Of a DNA stretch of 64,000 bases, positions 34,576 to 46,347 are shown piece by piece (the stretch's first letter is position 1; the number at the start of each line of letters is the position of its first letter). Under the pieces are notes generated by a model, which worked only from the letters and a program-made list of their open reading frames with translations, was not told the origin of the DNA and made no database searches. The translations under genes were made by a program, and so were the position numbers. Source of the DNA: Liriodendron chinense (lineage: Eukaryota > Streptophyta > Magnoliopsida > Magnoliales > Magnoliaceae); contig ML058554.1 of NCBI GenBank assembly GCA_003013855.2, forward strand, positions 930,001 to 994,000, in the 5' to 3' direction.

Positions 34576-35071
34576 CACTGATCTCTGAAAGAAAACACAA
34601 AACATTTTATTTTATTTTGTGAAAAACATTTCATAGAACATGTTTGTTTTAAAAGTTCCTAATGGGCGCCCTACTGATTTCAAAAACAATACCGTTGGAT
34701 AATTATGAGCAACGCTTGTCAGATCCGGTCCATCAAGACCATTGATTTGAATCGTGGTAGTCAATACAACATTTAATATTTGTTTGAAGTGTGACGAGTC
34801 ACAATTACAAATACCAATAGCCTTAACGACATGGATCAATGATATGGGGTGTGGTATGAAGATTGCACGTCTTATATGATCATACGTGCTTATCTTCAAG
34901 TGGTCCTACTGAACGTGTCTCCAAGACACAAACCAAAGTCTTGCCTACTCAAAGCTAAATGTGCACACTAAAGGAGAAGCAAGATATAAACTGAAAAACA
35001 GAATCATCAATGCATAAAAGATATCTCTAAATAATGTCTGAGCATAATCGGATCATACATGAAAACTCTCA
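34576..35071 (-). other. Copia 3' untranslated region
   Basis: About 0.5 kb between the end of pol and the polypurine tract. No further gene. Confidence 0.7.
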
Positions 35072-36103
35072 CTACCGAAATACATCATTGGGATCAACGA
35101 TTCCCATAGACGTCACATGCTCCTTAAAGAGCGTGATAGGAAGGCCATTAGTGAGAGGATCCGCTATCATCAGCCTTGTGTCGATGAGTTCTACAGACAC
35201 TTGACGATTCTGAACTCCCTCCTTCACAATAAGGTATTTGATGTCAATGTGCTTTGACCTCGATAAATGCTTGTTGTTGTTGGAGAAGTTAACTGCAGCT
35301 GAACTATCACAATAGATCTTCAATAGTTTCGGGATCAACTGCACAACCCGTAAACCAGAGAAAAAACTCTGAAGCCAGATCGCCTGATTCGTGGCTTCAT
35401 AACAAGCTACATACTCTGCTTCCATGGTAGATGATGCCATAATCGACTGTTTCACGTTCTTCCATGATACGGCTCCACCAACCATCATGAATACATAGCC
35501 CGAGGTGGACTTCTTGCTGTCGAGACAACCAGCAAAATCTGCATCTGTATATCCTACCAATTCCAAATGGTCGGATTTCCTGTATGTGAGTTCGAAGTCC
35601 TTTATCCTTTGCAGATAGCACAACACTTTCTTTACAGCTATCCAATGATTCATGCCTGGATTGCTAAGGTACTTGCCCAACATTCCAACCACAAAAGCAA
35701 TATCTGGACGCTTACAGACCTGAGCATACATGATGCTCCCTACTGCTGACGCATACGGAATAGCTTTCATCTTGTCCTTTTTTAGGTCATTCTTAAGACA
35801 CTGAAATTGACCAAATTTGTCACCTTTGACAATAGGTGCTTGGCCTGGAGCACAACCTTGCATGCCAAACCTTTCGAGAACCCTATCAATATAGGCCCTC
35901 TGCGACATTCCAAGTAATCCACGTGATCTGTCCCGGCTAATCTGAATGCCGATGACAAAGGAAGCATCACCAAGATCTTTCATCTCAAAATTTTGAGATA
36001 GAAATTTCTTAGTCTCACGTAACAATCCAATATCACTACTGGCCAATAAAATGTCGTCAACATACAAGACCAAAATAATAAACTTACTCACACTGATTTT
36101 CAC
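35072..36103 (-). pseudogene. Copia RT (C-terminal part) and RNase H
   Basis: It opens in the RT palm with FIILVLYVDDILLAS (catalytic YVDD), continues through FEMKDLGDASFVIGIQI, and ends in RNase H with TDADFAGCLDSKKSTSGYVF and SSTMEAEYVACYEA and a C-terminal SRSKHIDIKY segment. It is the same frame as 36104-36691 but separated from it by a TAA at 36104-36106, so the RT polypeptide is interrupted. The start of this frame is set by the preceding stop, not by a real initiation codon. This part is otherwise intact for 343 codons. Confidence 0.9.
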
Positions 36104-36691
36104 TTATATACACTCATCCGCAGTGTTTTCAATGAAACCATATGAGGAAACAACTTCATGAAACTTTAGGTACCACTGTCGTGATGCCTGTTTCAACTCA
36201 TAAATGGACTTCTTAAGTTTGCAGACCAGATGTTCTGAGCCTTTGGCTTTAAAACCTTTTGGTTGCAACATATATACGTTCTCCATTAGATCTCCATTGA
36301 GAAACGCAGTTTTCACGTCCATTCGATGTAGCTCTAAATCCATATGAGCCACAAGAGCCATAATGATCCTAAAGGAGTCTTTCTTGGATACAGGTGAGAA
36401 AGTCTTCTTAAAGTCAATGCCCTCACGCTGAGTGAAACCCTTTGCAACTAGCCTGGCTTTATACATTTCGATATTGCCCTTAGAGTCCCGTTTGGTTTTA
36501 AATACCCATTTGCAACCAATCGGCATAATCGCTTCAGGCAATTCAACAAGGTCCCAAACTTTGTTGTCCTTCATGGATTTCAATTCATCTTTCATAGCAT
36601 CAAACCAATAAGAAGAATTTGCACTTTGTTCGACCTGTGAAAGGGATATAGGATCATTTTCAACCCCAATGTCAAACTCATGCTCCTGCAA
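36104..36691 (-). pseudogene. Copia RT, N-terminal part
   Basis: The frame contains the conserved copia RT sequence: WFDAMKDELKSM, GCKWVFKTKRDSKGN, YKARLVAKGFTQREGIDFKK, FSPV and MDVKTAFLNGDLMENVYM. It ends in DECI and then a stop (36104-36106), just before the YVDD segment. A frame change separates it from the integrase frame above 36903. Confidence 0.9.
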
Positions 36692-36902
36692 ATAGACGAC
36701 GTAATCGTCTGGTATTGCAGATCTTCTCTCTCTATGTGATCGTCTTAATGGCTCATTATTCTAAATTGGGTTTTCCATTTCCTCATCAGTGGGTTGTATT
36801 TGAGGTTGTATATGGTCATCCATAGGGATCTCAGGGTCCACTGTTGGACGGACAACCATGCTACTCTGAATAATTGTGGTGGGAATCACAATCCGCTCTT
36901 CC

Positions 36903-37491
36903 TCAAATACAATCTCTTAAATTTATGCTCCCACTATCTTCAGAGTTCTCAATAAACCTAGCATTCCCAGTCTCAATGACTCTCATGGAATATGATGGAC
37001 AATAAAATTTGAAACCTTTTAATCTTTCTGGGTATCCACTAAAGAAGCAATTAACAGTTCTAGGGTCAAGTTTTCTTTCATGCAGGTTATACGGTTTGGC
37101 TTCTGCAGGACAACCCCATACATAAAAATATCGTAGACTAGGCTTTCGCCCTGTCCACAATTCATATGGAGTTTTCATTACAGCCTTACTTGGGACCCTA
37201 TTAAGGATATGCACAGCCGTTTTCAACGCATCACCCCACAAAGATTCTGGCAACATAAAATTACTAATCATAGATCGCACCATGTCCTTTAGGGTGCGAT
37301 TACACCTTTCTGCTACACCATTCTACTCTGGAGTACCAGGCATGGTGTACTGGGTGACGATGTCACAATCTTGTAGGTATCAAGCGAATGGACCTGGATT
37401 ACGCCCAGATTCGTCATACCTTTCGTAGTACTCACCACCACGGTCGGATCTAACGACTTTGATCTTCCTATCAAGTTGATTCTCGACTTCA
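36903..37491 (-). pseudogene. Copia integrase, C-terminal half
   Basis: The minus strand shows VVRSDRGGEYYE just after the gypsy insertion point, then TPE followed by a stop where the family has Gln, NGVAERCNRTL, and MVRSMISNFMLPESLWGDA and YELWTGRKPSLRYF. These are the catalytic-core end and the GKGY-type region of copia integrases. There are stops near 37380 and 37323, and a frame break near 36905. The missing first half lies at 48545-48860. Confidence 0.85.
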
Positions 37492-37496
37492 GCCTT
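37492..37496. repeat. Target-site duplication GCCTT of the gypsy element, left
   Basis: GCCTT precedes TGTTATAGGC and recurs at 48540-48544. Confidence 0.93.
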
Positions 37497-38037
37497 TGTT
37501 ATAGGCAAAATGGCGGAGATAAGACTTTACGTGGAAATACCCATTTGGCCCTCGAGATGATCTAATCAAGAGTCGCAGAACGAGTAAAAGTGGAGTACGG
37601 GTTCGACTCACGATATCGTAAGCTCGGGAGTCGAAGAATGGATAAGTGTGGGACGTCCATTCGACTCTCGAGATCATCTGATCGAGAGTCGAATATTGGA
37701 TAAGTGCGGGACTTCCATAAAACCCTCGAGCTCACCTGATCAGGAGTCATAGATTGAAAAATACGGAGCAGCTATTCGCAAGTCTCGAGTCTTCATAACC
37801 GATACTCAAAAACGGCAAAGCTCGATCCGCGAGCAGACCTTCTCACAAGTCGTTTGAAAGACGTTACACCTAAGTGTGTACTTGGACTCGCGACCACATT
37901 CTAACATGCGAGCAGCTTTCCTGCGATAATATCTCTTAGCCTTCGGTACCAGCACCCGATTCCCGTCGAGCAGCTTGCCTAATCTCTCTGCGACACTAAG
38001 CAAGGCTACATCCAGTTCGGTGGTTTCCATCTTGTTG

Positions 38038-38158
38038 GCGTCTCCTTCCTTTTCGGAGGCTATGACTCCAACTACGGGCGTCTCCTTCCTTTTCGGAGGC
38101 TATGACTCCAACTACGGGCGTCTCCTTCCTTTTCGGAGGCTATGACTCCAACTACGGT
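38038..38158 (+). repeat. Three 40-bp tandem repeats in the gypsy LTR
   Basis: TCTCCTTCCTTTTCGGAGGC units start at 38041, 38081 and 38121. The same three occur in the other LTR (from 47937). Each unit contains TCCTTCC-TTTTC-GGAGG, a possible small stem. Confidence 0.93.
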
Positions 38159-38415
38159 TTCCAGTTTATCATATCAGCGCTATTACCACGCTTACTGGCA
38201 GCCCGTATAGGTCGGCTTTTGGGTTTATCTTCTCTAAATGGATCCTGATCTCAAGGGATTGCCATCAAGGGGCGTGATTGTTGGAGTAAATCATTGGGTT
38301 GGATCTGACTCAAAAGATAGGATCTTATCCCACGAAATCAGCAAGATCTCAGTATCGTACGCGACATCAACGGGATTTTGACATCTTACGTAACAAATTG
38401 GATTGTCTCCAGATC

Positions 38416-38423
38416 TATATAAA
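38416..38423 (+). promoter_or_regulatory. TATA box of the 5' gypsy LTR
   Basis: TATATAAA, followed about 25-35 bases later by AGAGCAGGTACGCAC, a likely transcript start region. The copy in the 3' LTR is at 48312-48319. Confidence 0.7.
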
Positions 38424-38645
38424 GGGGTGGCTCCATTAAGAGCAGGTACGCACACATCATTCATTCTTGGTCCCGTTTTGCTTGGCTTCTCCTCTTACTG
38501 TGGCCTAACTTAAGCATCGGAGGGCTGACGGCTGGTCCCCAGCCACCCTTATTTGCTGTCTTGCTTCAGGTCTGGTGGTGGAAATCCCTGTTGGAGTGAA
38601 GGAGAAAAGCCGGAGGATCTCGTTACAAAATCTGACATTAACAGT

Positions 38646-38664
38646 TTGGCGCCGTCTGTGGGAA
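38646..38664 (+). promoter_or_regulatory. Primer-binding site of the gypsy element
   Basis: TTGGCGCCGTCTGTGGGA lies two to three bases after the LTR end CATTAACA. This GGCGCCGTCTGTGGGA type occurs in many plant gypsy elements and differs from the initiator-Met site. The exact tRNA was not determined. Confidence 0.75.
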
Positions 38665-38717
38665 CGACTTGATCATCGAAATCGATCGTGCTAACCACCG
38701 ATCAAAATCCTTCAGCG

Positions 38718-40454
38718 ATGCCTCCTAAAAAGGCTGTTCATCCTTCATCTTCAAGGCAGGCACCACCGCCTGATGAGACGGAATCCGTACCTGCCCTCCC
38801 ACCTGCTCCAACGAATATCCCTCAAGGAGCCCCGAATATACCAACAACAAACCCATTGTTGGAGGCCTCTGAAAATCAAGATGATGTCCTACGTTTCCTC
38901 GGAAACACTCTCATAACTCTAAATGCCGGAGTTCAGGCGCTGTCAAATCGGCTAGATCAACACTTCCCTGAATTGCAAAAACAACCCTCCAGAGGGTTAC
39001 CATCGCAACCCATACCGGTAGCTTCCAGACATTCTATGGACGAACCACAGGTCCCGCCACTCGGCGGCCATCCCCCTGTACCGTCTCCACATTCCATACA
39101 TTCCAGTTCGTCTCGGCAACCTCAACCGCAGGGTTCCACCGCCGAAACATCTAGCTATACCCTACCATGGGAAGGAGATCTCAAAAGAATCCAAGATCGT
39201 TTTGATGTCATGGAACAGCGATACCAGGCAAATCGGCCATCTGCCGTCATGGCGGCAATCTACCAATCTGAATCTCCCTTCACCAGCGAGGTCATGGAAG
39301 CCCCATTACCCAGAAAGTATCGAGTGCCTGTTATTGCTCCGTACACAGGAATTGGCGACCCTCTGGAACATCTGGAAACATATAGGTCCCTCATGGAGTT
39401 GGAGGGACATAGTTCAGAAATCATGTGTAGGGCTTTTCCCCTAACATTGAAGGATGCAGCTCGTACGTGGTTCCGGGGGTTAAAGCCCCGTTCCATCAGT
39501 TCCTTTTCCCAGTTATCGGAGATATTCCTTTCTCAATTCATGGGGAGTATTCGCATTAAGAAGCCAGCCTCCCATCTGATGAATTTGAAACAGCAGCATG
39601 GGGAGACAATAAAGGAGTTCACAGTACGATTCACTGCCGAAGCCGTTCAAACTGAGGGTTACACCGAAGAAAAGGGTCTTACAGCCCTCATTGCCGGGAT
39701 AACGAGCGAGAAATTCAGGTTTGCCTTAGATAAAAGCCCACCGAAAACTATGACAGAAGTCCAAGCCAAAGCTCAGAAATATATCAATGCAAAAGAAGTC
39801 GCATTGACACGCCATGGAGTACAGAGCAAGAAGCGCAAGCCAGAAGGAGCCTCTTCTACGGATAAGAAATACCGTCGTGACCAGCGCGATCGTTCTCCCA
39901 AGAGGCCTTACTCTGGTAAATATCATAATTATACTCCTCTTAATCAGTCTCCTGAAAAGGTTCTAATGGAGATTAAACACAAGCCGTATGTGAAGTGGCC
40001 TGCAAAGATCAAATCCGATCCCGAGAAGAGGGACAAGAGCAAGTTTTGTTACTTTCACAAAGATCACGGGCATAGGACCCAGGACTGCATCTCTTTACGA
40101 GACCATATCGAAGCCCTTATCCGAAAAGGCCATCTCCAGGATTATGTTGCTCGTAAAAATCGATCACCAGAAAGGGCGAAGACCTCATCTCGCCAAAAGG
40201 AACCACCTCATCATCAAACCGACCAGGAGGAGCTGAGCCCACGGGAGAAATTCGCACTATCGTCGGGGGACCAGCTTGTGGGGGTGACTCTCAAGCTTCA
40301 AGAAAGGCATACGCTCGAAAGGCGTCCAAAGAACCCCAGCAGATCTATTGGCTGGAACAAGCGTCCAACTCATCGAAAGCTAGCCATCCTCCAATTTCTT
40401 TCACCCTCGAAGATGCAGCGGGAATTCACTTCCCTCATGAAGATTCCATCGTAG
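38718..40454 (+). CDS. Gypsy Gag polyprotein
   Basis: The first ATG (MPPKKAVHPSS) is at 38718; the frame is open slightly further upstream. After a Pro/Ser-rich N-terminus comes the retrotransposon gag domain (PYTGIGDPLEHLETYRSLM, then CRAFPLTLKDAARTWFRGL and QFMGSIRIKKPASHL), then KFCYFHKDHGHRTQDC, a Cys/His knuckle-like segment followed by LRDHIEALI. Gag packages the element's RNA in virus-like particles. From about residue 505 on, the real homology passes into the -1 frame (see pol, open from 40157), so the last ~75 codons of this frame are probably not normal Gag. That may be a programmed shift or a mutation. Confidence 0.85.
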   Translation: MPPKKAVHPSSSRQAPPPDETESVPALPPAPTNIPQGAPNIPTTNPLLEASENQDDVLRFLGNTLITLNAGVQALSNRLDQHFPELQKQPSRGLPSQPIPVASRHSMDEPQVPPLGGHPPVPSPHSIHSSSSRQPQPQGSTAETSSYTLPWEGDLKRIQDRFDVMEQRYQANRPSAVMAAIYQSESPFTSEVMEAPLPRKYRVPVIAPYTGIGDPLEHLETYRSLMELEGHSSEIMCRAFPLTLKDAARTWFRGLKPRSISSFSQLSEIFLSQFMGSIRIKKPASHLMNLKQQHGETIKEFTVRFTAEAVQTEGYTEEKGLTALIAGITSEKFRFALDKSPPKTMTEVQAKAQKYINAKEVALTRHGVQSKKRKPEGASSTDKKYRRDQRDRSPKRPYSGKYHNYTPLNQSPEKVLMEIKHKPYVKWPAKIKSDPEKRDKSKFCYFHKDHGHRTQDCISLRDHIEALIRKGHLQDYVARKNRSPERAKTSSRQKEPPHHQTDQEELSPREKFALSSGDQLVGVTLKLQERHTLERRPKNPSRSIGWNKRPTHRKLAILQFLSPSKMQREFTSLMKIPS

Positions 40455-41746
40455 TCACACTGAAGGTATCAAATTATCTGACTCATCGAATTATGGTGGA
40501 TACAGGTAGCTCGGCCGATATCCTGTATTTGGAGGCTTTCGACAAGATGGCACTTGTCAGAAACCTCCTCAAGCCAGTATCGACCCCTCTTGTCGGCTTT
40601 GGAGGAGAGGTAGTAACACCTAAAGGAAGTATCGATCTCCCAGTCACTTTTGGGGAGAGTCCAGCGAAGACCACCGTCTTCGTAAACTTCCTCGTCGTGG
40701 ATCGAAAATCAGCATATAACGCCATCTTGGGGCGGCCGTCTCTAACTAAGGTTGGAGCGGCCTTGCACCCTTCATATTTATGTGTTAAATTTCCTACTCC
40801 GAATGGCATCGGGGTCGTGCGAGGAAGTCAGCAAGAGGCACGGTCTTGTTACCAGATAGCCCTCCAAGATCGAAAGAAGGCTCAAGCGACGCCCGTCATG
40901 GCAATAGCTCAAGGATCACCCGACGTTCCCTCGACCACCTCGTTGGATCCGAGAGAAAATGCTCTGAAGTCGGGAACTCCAGGGGAGGAAACAGTGGCGA
41001 TCCACCTGACCAAAGACGACCCATCTAAGATCGTGTGCATCGGGTCCTCCTTGACCACTGTCCTTCGTGAAAATTTGATCTGTTCCCTCACCGAATACAA
41101 GGATGTGTTTGCTTGGTCTCATAAAGATATGGCAGGCATCGATCCTGATGTCATCGCACATCGTCTCAACATTGACCCGAAGCATAAACCCGTACATCAG
41201 CGTCGACGTGCCTTTACTGCAGAAAGACAAATGGCGATCAAAACTGAAGTTGAGAAGCTGCTCGCGGCTAATTTCATAAAAGAAGTTGACTACCCACAGT
41301 GGGTCGCAAACGTAGTTCTCGTCCGGAAAGCTAATGGCAAATGGAGGATGTGCGTCGACTATTCAGACTTGAACAAAGCATGTCCCAAAGATAGCTTCCC
41401 GACACCACGAATCGACCAGTTGGTCGACTCAACAGCTGGACATGCTCTCCTCAGCTTTATGGATGCCTATTCTGGTTACAATCAGATTGTGATGCATCCA
41501 CCTGATAGCCAGCACACTGCCTTCATCACAGATCGAGGACTATATTGCTACCAGGTAATGTCGTTCGGTCTTAAAAACGCAGGGGCCACTTATCAACGTC
41601 TTGTCAACAAAATATTCGCTTATCAAATCGGTAAGAATATGGAAGTATATGTTGACGACATGCTCGTGAAAAGCATCGTTGAAGATGACCACATTTCTGA
41701 TCTTCGAGAAGCCTTTGATCTCATGAGGAAGTATCAAATGAATTGA
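40157..41746 (+). pseudogene. Gypsy protease and reverse transcriptase
   Basis: The frame is open from 40157, overlapping the end of gag; the first ATG at 40493 lies within the protease, so entry from gag is expected. The aspartic protease has MVDTGSSADILYLEAF (DTG). RT follows with KWRMCVDYSDLNKACPKDSFP, FMDAYSGYNQI, FGLKNAGATYQRLVN and the catalytic YVDD at 41648-41659. It ends at a TGA (41744-41746) in the middle of the conserved RT region; homology goes on in the +1-shifted frame from 41743. A single missing base around 41740 explains this. The enzyme would be truncated before the thumb and RNase H. Confidence 0.9.
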
Positions 41747-44196
41747 ACCCAGAAAAATGCGCGTTTGGAGTGTCTGCAGGGAAGTTTCTTGGGTTCATGG
41801 TTGGCCAACGTGGAATTGAGGCAAATCCCGAAAAGATTAAAGCGTTGATAGATATGAAATCCCCTGTTACTCTGAAGGACGTCCAGCGTCTGGCTGGTCG
41901 TATCGCATCATTGAACAGGATCATCTCGCGAGCATCTGACAAGTGTTTGCCCTTCTTCAAACTCCTTCGTGCGACGGCCAAGTCTGATTGGAAGTGGACA
42001 CCTCAGTGTGAAGAAGCTTTTCAACAACTGAAGCGATACATGAGCGCTCCCCCCATTTTATCTAAGCCTGTAGCACATGAGCAACTCATTCTTTATTTAT
42101 CTGTGTCTTCCACGGCCGTTAGCGCCGCTTTAATAAGAGAAGATTCCGGGGTGCAAAGGCCCGTTTATTATATCAGTCGAGCAATGGTCGATGCAGAAAC
42201 TAGGTATTCTGATATGGAGAAACTGGCCCTAGCCTTAGTCACTGCGGCTCGAAAACTGCGACCATACTTTCAAGCCCATGCTATTTTTGTACCAACAAAT
42301 CATCCACTACGCCAAGTCCTTCAAAAACCTGAGGCTTCAGGACGCTTGACTAAATGGGCGGTCGAGATCAGTGAGCATGATATCTCATTCTGTCCTAGGA
42401 CAGCAGTCAAGGGCCAGGCCGTGGCTGACTTCGTCGCTGAATTTACGTATTCTTCTGAAGATAATGTCATGACCAGCGACCAGCCTCCTTGGTCTCTCTT
42501 CGTGGACGGGTCGTCGTGGGCCACTGGCAGTGGAGCGGGCCTGATTTTAGTGGCTCCCGACGGGTCGCATTTTCAATATGCACTGCGTTTCGAATCACGC
42601 ATCTCCAATAATGAGGCAGAATATGAGGCCCTGATTGTTGGCCTCGAGCTAGCCGTTGTCCTCGCAGTCCAGAATTTGATAATTCATAGCGACTCCCAGC
42701 TCATTGTCAACCAAGTTCTTGGCGAATTCGAAACCAAAGAAGAAAGAATGGCCTTATACAAGTCTCGTGTCCTCATCCTGCTCGCCAAACTGAAGACTTA
42801 TAAAATATTTCATATCCCTCGCGAGCAGAACCAACTTGCCGATTCCTTGGCAAAACTCGCTTCTGCACCGGAATCGGAGCTATCACATTCGATCCCCATC
42901 GAGCACCGTCAGCATTTGAGTATCGACCAAGTGACTCTCGAGCAAGTTATATCGGTACAATCGTCTCCATGCTGGATGGATCCTATCATCCTTTATCTCA
43001 GAGATGGATACCTACCAGAAGACAAGAAAGCTGCAAGACAAATTCGGCTTCGAGCTGCCAGGTACACCTTACAAGATGGAATCTTGTTGCGAAAAAGCTT
43101 TTCCTTGCCTTATTTAAGGTGTCTTCATCCAGAAGAAGCACATCGTGTTCTAGATGAAGTACACCAGGGGGCATGTGGTAATCATCCCAGGGGGCGATCT
43201 CTAGCATATAAAGCGATGAGGCAAGGATATTATTGGCCTACTATGAAAGCAGACGCCATCGAACTTTCTAAAAAATGCGACAAGTGTCAACGATATCAAC
43301 CTATACCTCGTGTACCGTCTGAGCGGATGACCCCAGTCGACAGCCCTTGGCCTTTTGCTCAGTGGGGGATCGATATTATCGGGCCCTTACCTATGGGAAA
43401 GGGACAGAATAGGTTCGCGATCGTGGCGGTTGATTATTTCACCAAATGGGCCGAGGCAGAACCATTAGCCAAAATTACTGAAAAACAAACTACTAAGTTT
43501 ATGTGGAGAAATATCATATGTCGCTTCGGACTCCCTCATACTATAATTACCGATAACGGAACGCAGTTCGACAACGCAGCCTTTGATGAATTTTGCGACA
43601 AATGGAAGATACGTAATCTCCGCACTTCTCCATATCATCCTCAAGCGAATGGGCAGGTCGAGGCAGTTAATAAGATCATAAAGCATCATTTGAAGACCAA
43701 GCTAGGTGAATGTAAAGGGGTGTGGCCAGAACTTCTGCCAGAGGTGTTATGGGCCTATAGAACCACGGCTTGTACATCGACAGGTGAAACTCCTTTCTCC
43801 TTAGCATTTGGTGTTGACGCAGTAGTACCAGTGGAAATTCAAGTGCCCTCATATCGAATCGAGCAATATGATCCCGCGAGCAATCATGAAAACCTCCGAC
43901 TTCACCTCGATCTCTTGGAAGAGCGAAGAAATGCTTCCCAAGTACGAGTGGCAGCATATCAACAACGCATTGCCCGTTATCGGAATGCGAAGGTTCGGCC
44001 TAGATCCTTCCAGTGCGGAGATTTGGTCCTAAGGCAAAATCTTGGAGTTCCTGCTCGTTCTTTGGATCCGAATTGGGAAGGTCCGTATCGGGTTATCAGG
44101 GTTGTGCGACCCGGTACTTATTATCTTGAAGACATGCAAGGGAAGCCTGTACGTCGCCCTTGGCACGTGGAGCATTTGCTACGATACTACCCCTAG
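41743..44196 (+). pseudogene. Gypsy RT end, two RNase H domains and integrase
   Basis: Residues are counted from 41743, where homology resumes; there is no real start. It begins with the NPEKCAFGV segment of RT, then a first RNase H region (PVYYISRAM...TRYSDMEKLALAL), then a second, archaeal-type RNase H (LFVDGSSWATGSGAG near residue 255, NNEAEYEALI, IHSDSQLIVNQV). Integrase has the zinc region (HQGACGNHPRG...CDKCQ), D at about residue 544 (GIDIIGPL), D at 604 (ITDNGTQF) and E at 640 (NGQVEAVNK), giving the D-x35-E spacing. It ends WHVEHLLRYYP. These residues are intact; only the upstream frameshift separates the piece from protease/RT. Confidence 0.9.
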
Positions 44197-44251
44197 ATTC
44201 GATGTAGCTTATCATAACGTTTTACGAATAAAGTGATCTTTTGGCCGCTAC

Positions 44252-44450
44252 TCCATTTATATGGACCTGAATAGCCCTGAAGAGTGCTTACACATCTTGG
44301 CCAATTGCCTACCTTTGGTAGGACCGAAACCATTCCTAGTTGGTTGCTTTTCCATTTATATGGACCTGAATAGCCCTGAAGAGAATATATACTATCTCTT
44401 GACCAACCTTCTGCCCTTGGTAGAATCAGAATCTCAATCGGTAGATCAGT
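44252..44450 (+). repeat. 99-bp tandem duplication after pol
   Basis: TCCATTTATATGGACCTGAA begins at 44252 and 44351, and both copies continue with TAGCCCTGAAGAG. The second copy is more diverged after its first 35 bases. Confidence 0.85.
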
Positions 44451-44789
44451 CTATCTCAACGCGGACACGGTCTCACGACCCCCGGATTGAGTCTAATTCA
44501 TTTTTTAGGAGTTAGTTATTCACGATTGGTGAGGAGGGATCGCGCTCCGGAATTCGAGCGCTGTGGCTCGCGCCCGAATATGTGGTCATACACCCTAAAT
44601 GCGAGCAGCGTAGCTCGTGCTCGAATTTAGGGGTCGCATCTCTGATAAATCCATTCGAGATCAACATAAAGTAAAAAATGAAAGAAGAGAGAACAAAACA
44701 GTAACACTTCCAAAAATATCTTTTCATTGATGATTAGATGATTACAGATACATGATCGCAGACACAAGAGAGAAGAAAATAAAAGGAAA
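44451..44789. other. Non-coding stretch between pol and the antisense gene
   Basis: It includes a partial repeat of CGAGCGCTGTGGCTCG and GCGAGCAGCGTAGCTCG (44550-44620). It is the 3' side of the antisense gene and probably its 3' UTR. Confidence 0.4.
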
Positions 44790-45501
44790 TCAATCGCTTG
44801 GAGGAGCCACGCTCTCGACTTCAGGGCCCATTTCAGGAGCCCCTCCAGCCTGCGTGGCTTCAGTCACCTCGTTCTCGGCAGCAGCTTGCTCTTCTGCAGC
44901 TATGATGGTCGCGACTCGACCGAATTCCCCCATATCGAAGGATGGGATCATTCGTTGCACTACTCTCAGTGCAAAGTCTCGACCAGCATCGTATGACTCA
45001 TATCGTTCATCGTAATACAGCTGCGAAGTCCGGAACTCGGAAACTGCCCGAGCACCTTCCTCCGAGAGCATTTTTACAAGGGCGACTCTCTCCTCATCCC
45101 AGTGGATCGAGTCGTCCTTAAGCTGCGCGAGAGCGGTGCGCTCCCTGGTCAAGTTGTCGTAGGCCTCCTTGAGCTGCGACCTAGGCCCCCACGAATTGCT
45201 CCTCTAACGAGATCTTGTCCTGCCGGAAGATCTCCCTCTCTCTCTCAGCCTTCTCTTTCAGACCCGTGAGCTTCACGTAGTCTGAGTCCAAGGCCTGATA
45301 CCTGTCGGTCAGGACTTGGATCTTCTCGATGAGGATCTTTTTCTCCTCATCTCTCTTCGAGATCACCGCCTCACGAGCCTTGAGCAGTTGATCTCTTCCT
45401 TGAACTGCCTTTTCCAAGGCAGTCCTCTTTCCCTCAGCCTCCTCTATCATGCGACGGGCGGCAACGATATCACGCCTCGTTCGCAGAATAAGATCTAAAC
45501 C

Positions 45502-45574
45502 CTGCAAAGAGATGAAAAATATAAGAGTTCTGGAACGTAACAATAGGTCGAAGCAGGTCTTGACGAAGTCTTAC
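45502..45574 (-). other. Intron 2 of the antisense gene
   Basis: The minus strand reads CAG|GTAAGACTTCG at the 5' side and TCTTTGCAG|GG at the 3' side, with a T-rich stretch before the acceptor. This joins two frames that both show the expected protein. Confidence 0.75.
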
Positions 45575-46264
45575 CTGAACTATCCTCATCCCCGCTTCGA
45601 GGATAAGGTTCTCAGGACTTGGCTCGGGAAGAGAACCGAAGGCGTGAGGCGGGACGTTCTCGAACAAAAATTTACATACTGGATGGAGGTGGCGGGGAAT
45701 GGAGTACGTCCCGCTCCCAGACGGTTGGGCAACGACCAAACCGGCCTGCTCGCGAGGTGGAGGCATTGACTCGCGAGCAGGTCCCTGCTCGGCAGCAGGG
45801 ACCAGTTCGCTAGCAGGAGTCGGCTCTTGAGGCTCTACCTGCTCTCGAGCCTCTTCAGCTGGGGGGCAGCCGGACCCCACCCCATCTGGGGAATTATCAG
45901 CAATGTTAATCACTGGTGGCCCAGGTGCGACCACCAATGAAGGAATAGTGGGCCCAGCTTGGGTCCCCGCCATGCTCGCGGGAAGGGCAGGCTGATCGCT
46001 GCCCGTGCGGATGGAAGATTGAGAAGGTTCGGCAGGGGTTCTCTTCTGCCTTTTGGAGCCTGTGCCCTTCAGCCGGGGCAGTAGGCCTCTCCTCTCTAGC
46101 CTTTGTCATTTCAACTTCTCTTCTGGATATGAGGCCTGCTGCTGCAAGTCGCGAAGGAGACAAGCAAGCCTCGATATGCCTATCTCCGATAGGCACCTTG
46201 TAGACCTTGACGATCTTCTCGTTGATCCCTCCTTTCAGATTCGGTTTTCTCAAGGCCGGGATAC

Positions 46265-46347
46265 CTGCGAGCACAAACAGGGGTCAAAACGAAGCAAAAC
46301 CCTAAAAAACCATTATGGGAAATTGCACAATGCGGGATTGTGTCTAC
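46265..46347 (-). other. Intron 1 of the antisense gene
   Basis: The minus strand has AAG|GTAGAC as donor and GCTCGCAG|GTATC as acceptor, with a T-rich run upstream of the acceptor. 83 bp. Confidence 0.75.

Larger units (their letters stand above)
37497..38643 (+). repeat. 5' LTR of the gypsy element
   Basis: 1,147 bp, equal in length to the 3' LTR at 47393-48539. It contains GAGAGTCGAA-type repeats in its first 300 bp, a 40-bp triplicate at 38038-38158 and a TATA box at 38416. Confidence 0.95.

Noticed and set aside
37806..38030. 74-codon minus-strand frame, repeated at 47702-47926
   Set aside because: It occurs in both gypsy LTRs; there is no domain and duplication is explained by the LTRs.
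40483..40809. Minus-strand frames opposite gypsy pol
   Set aside because: They are shadows of protease/RT on the plus strand.
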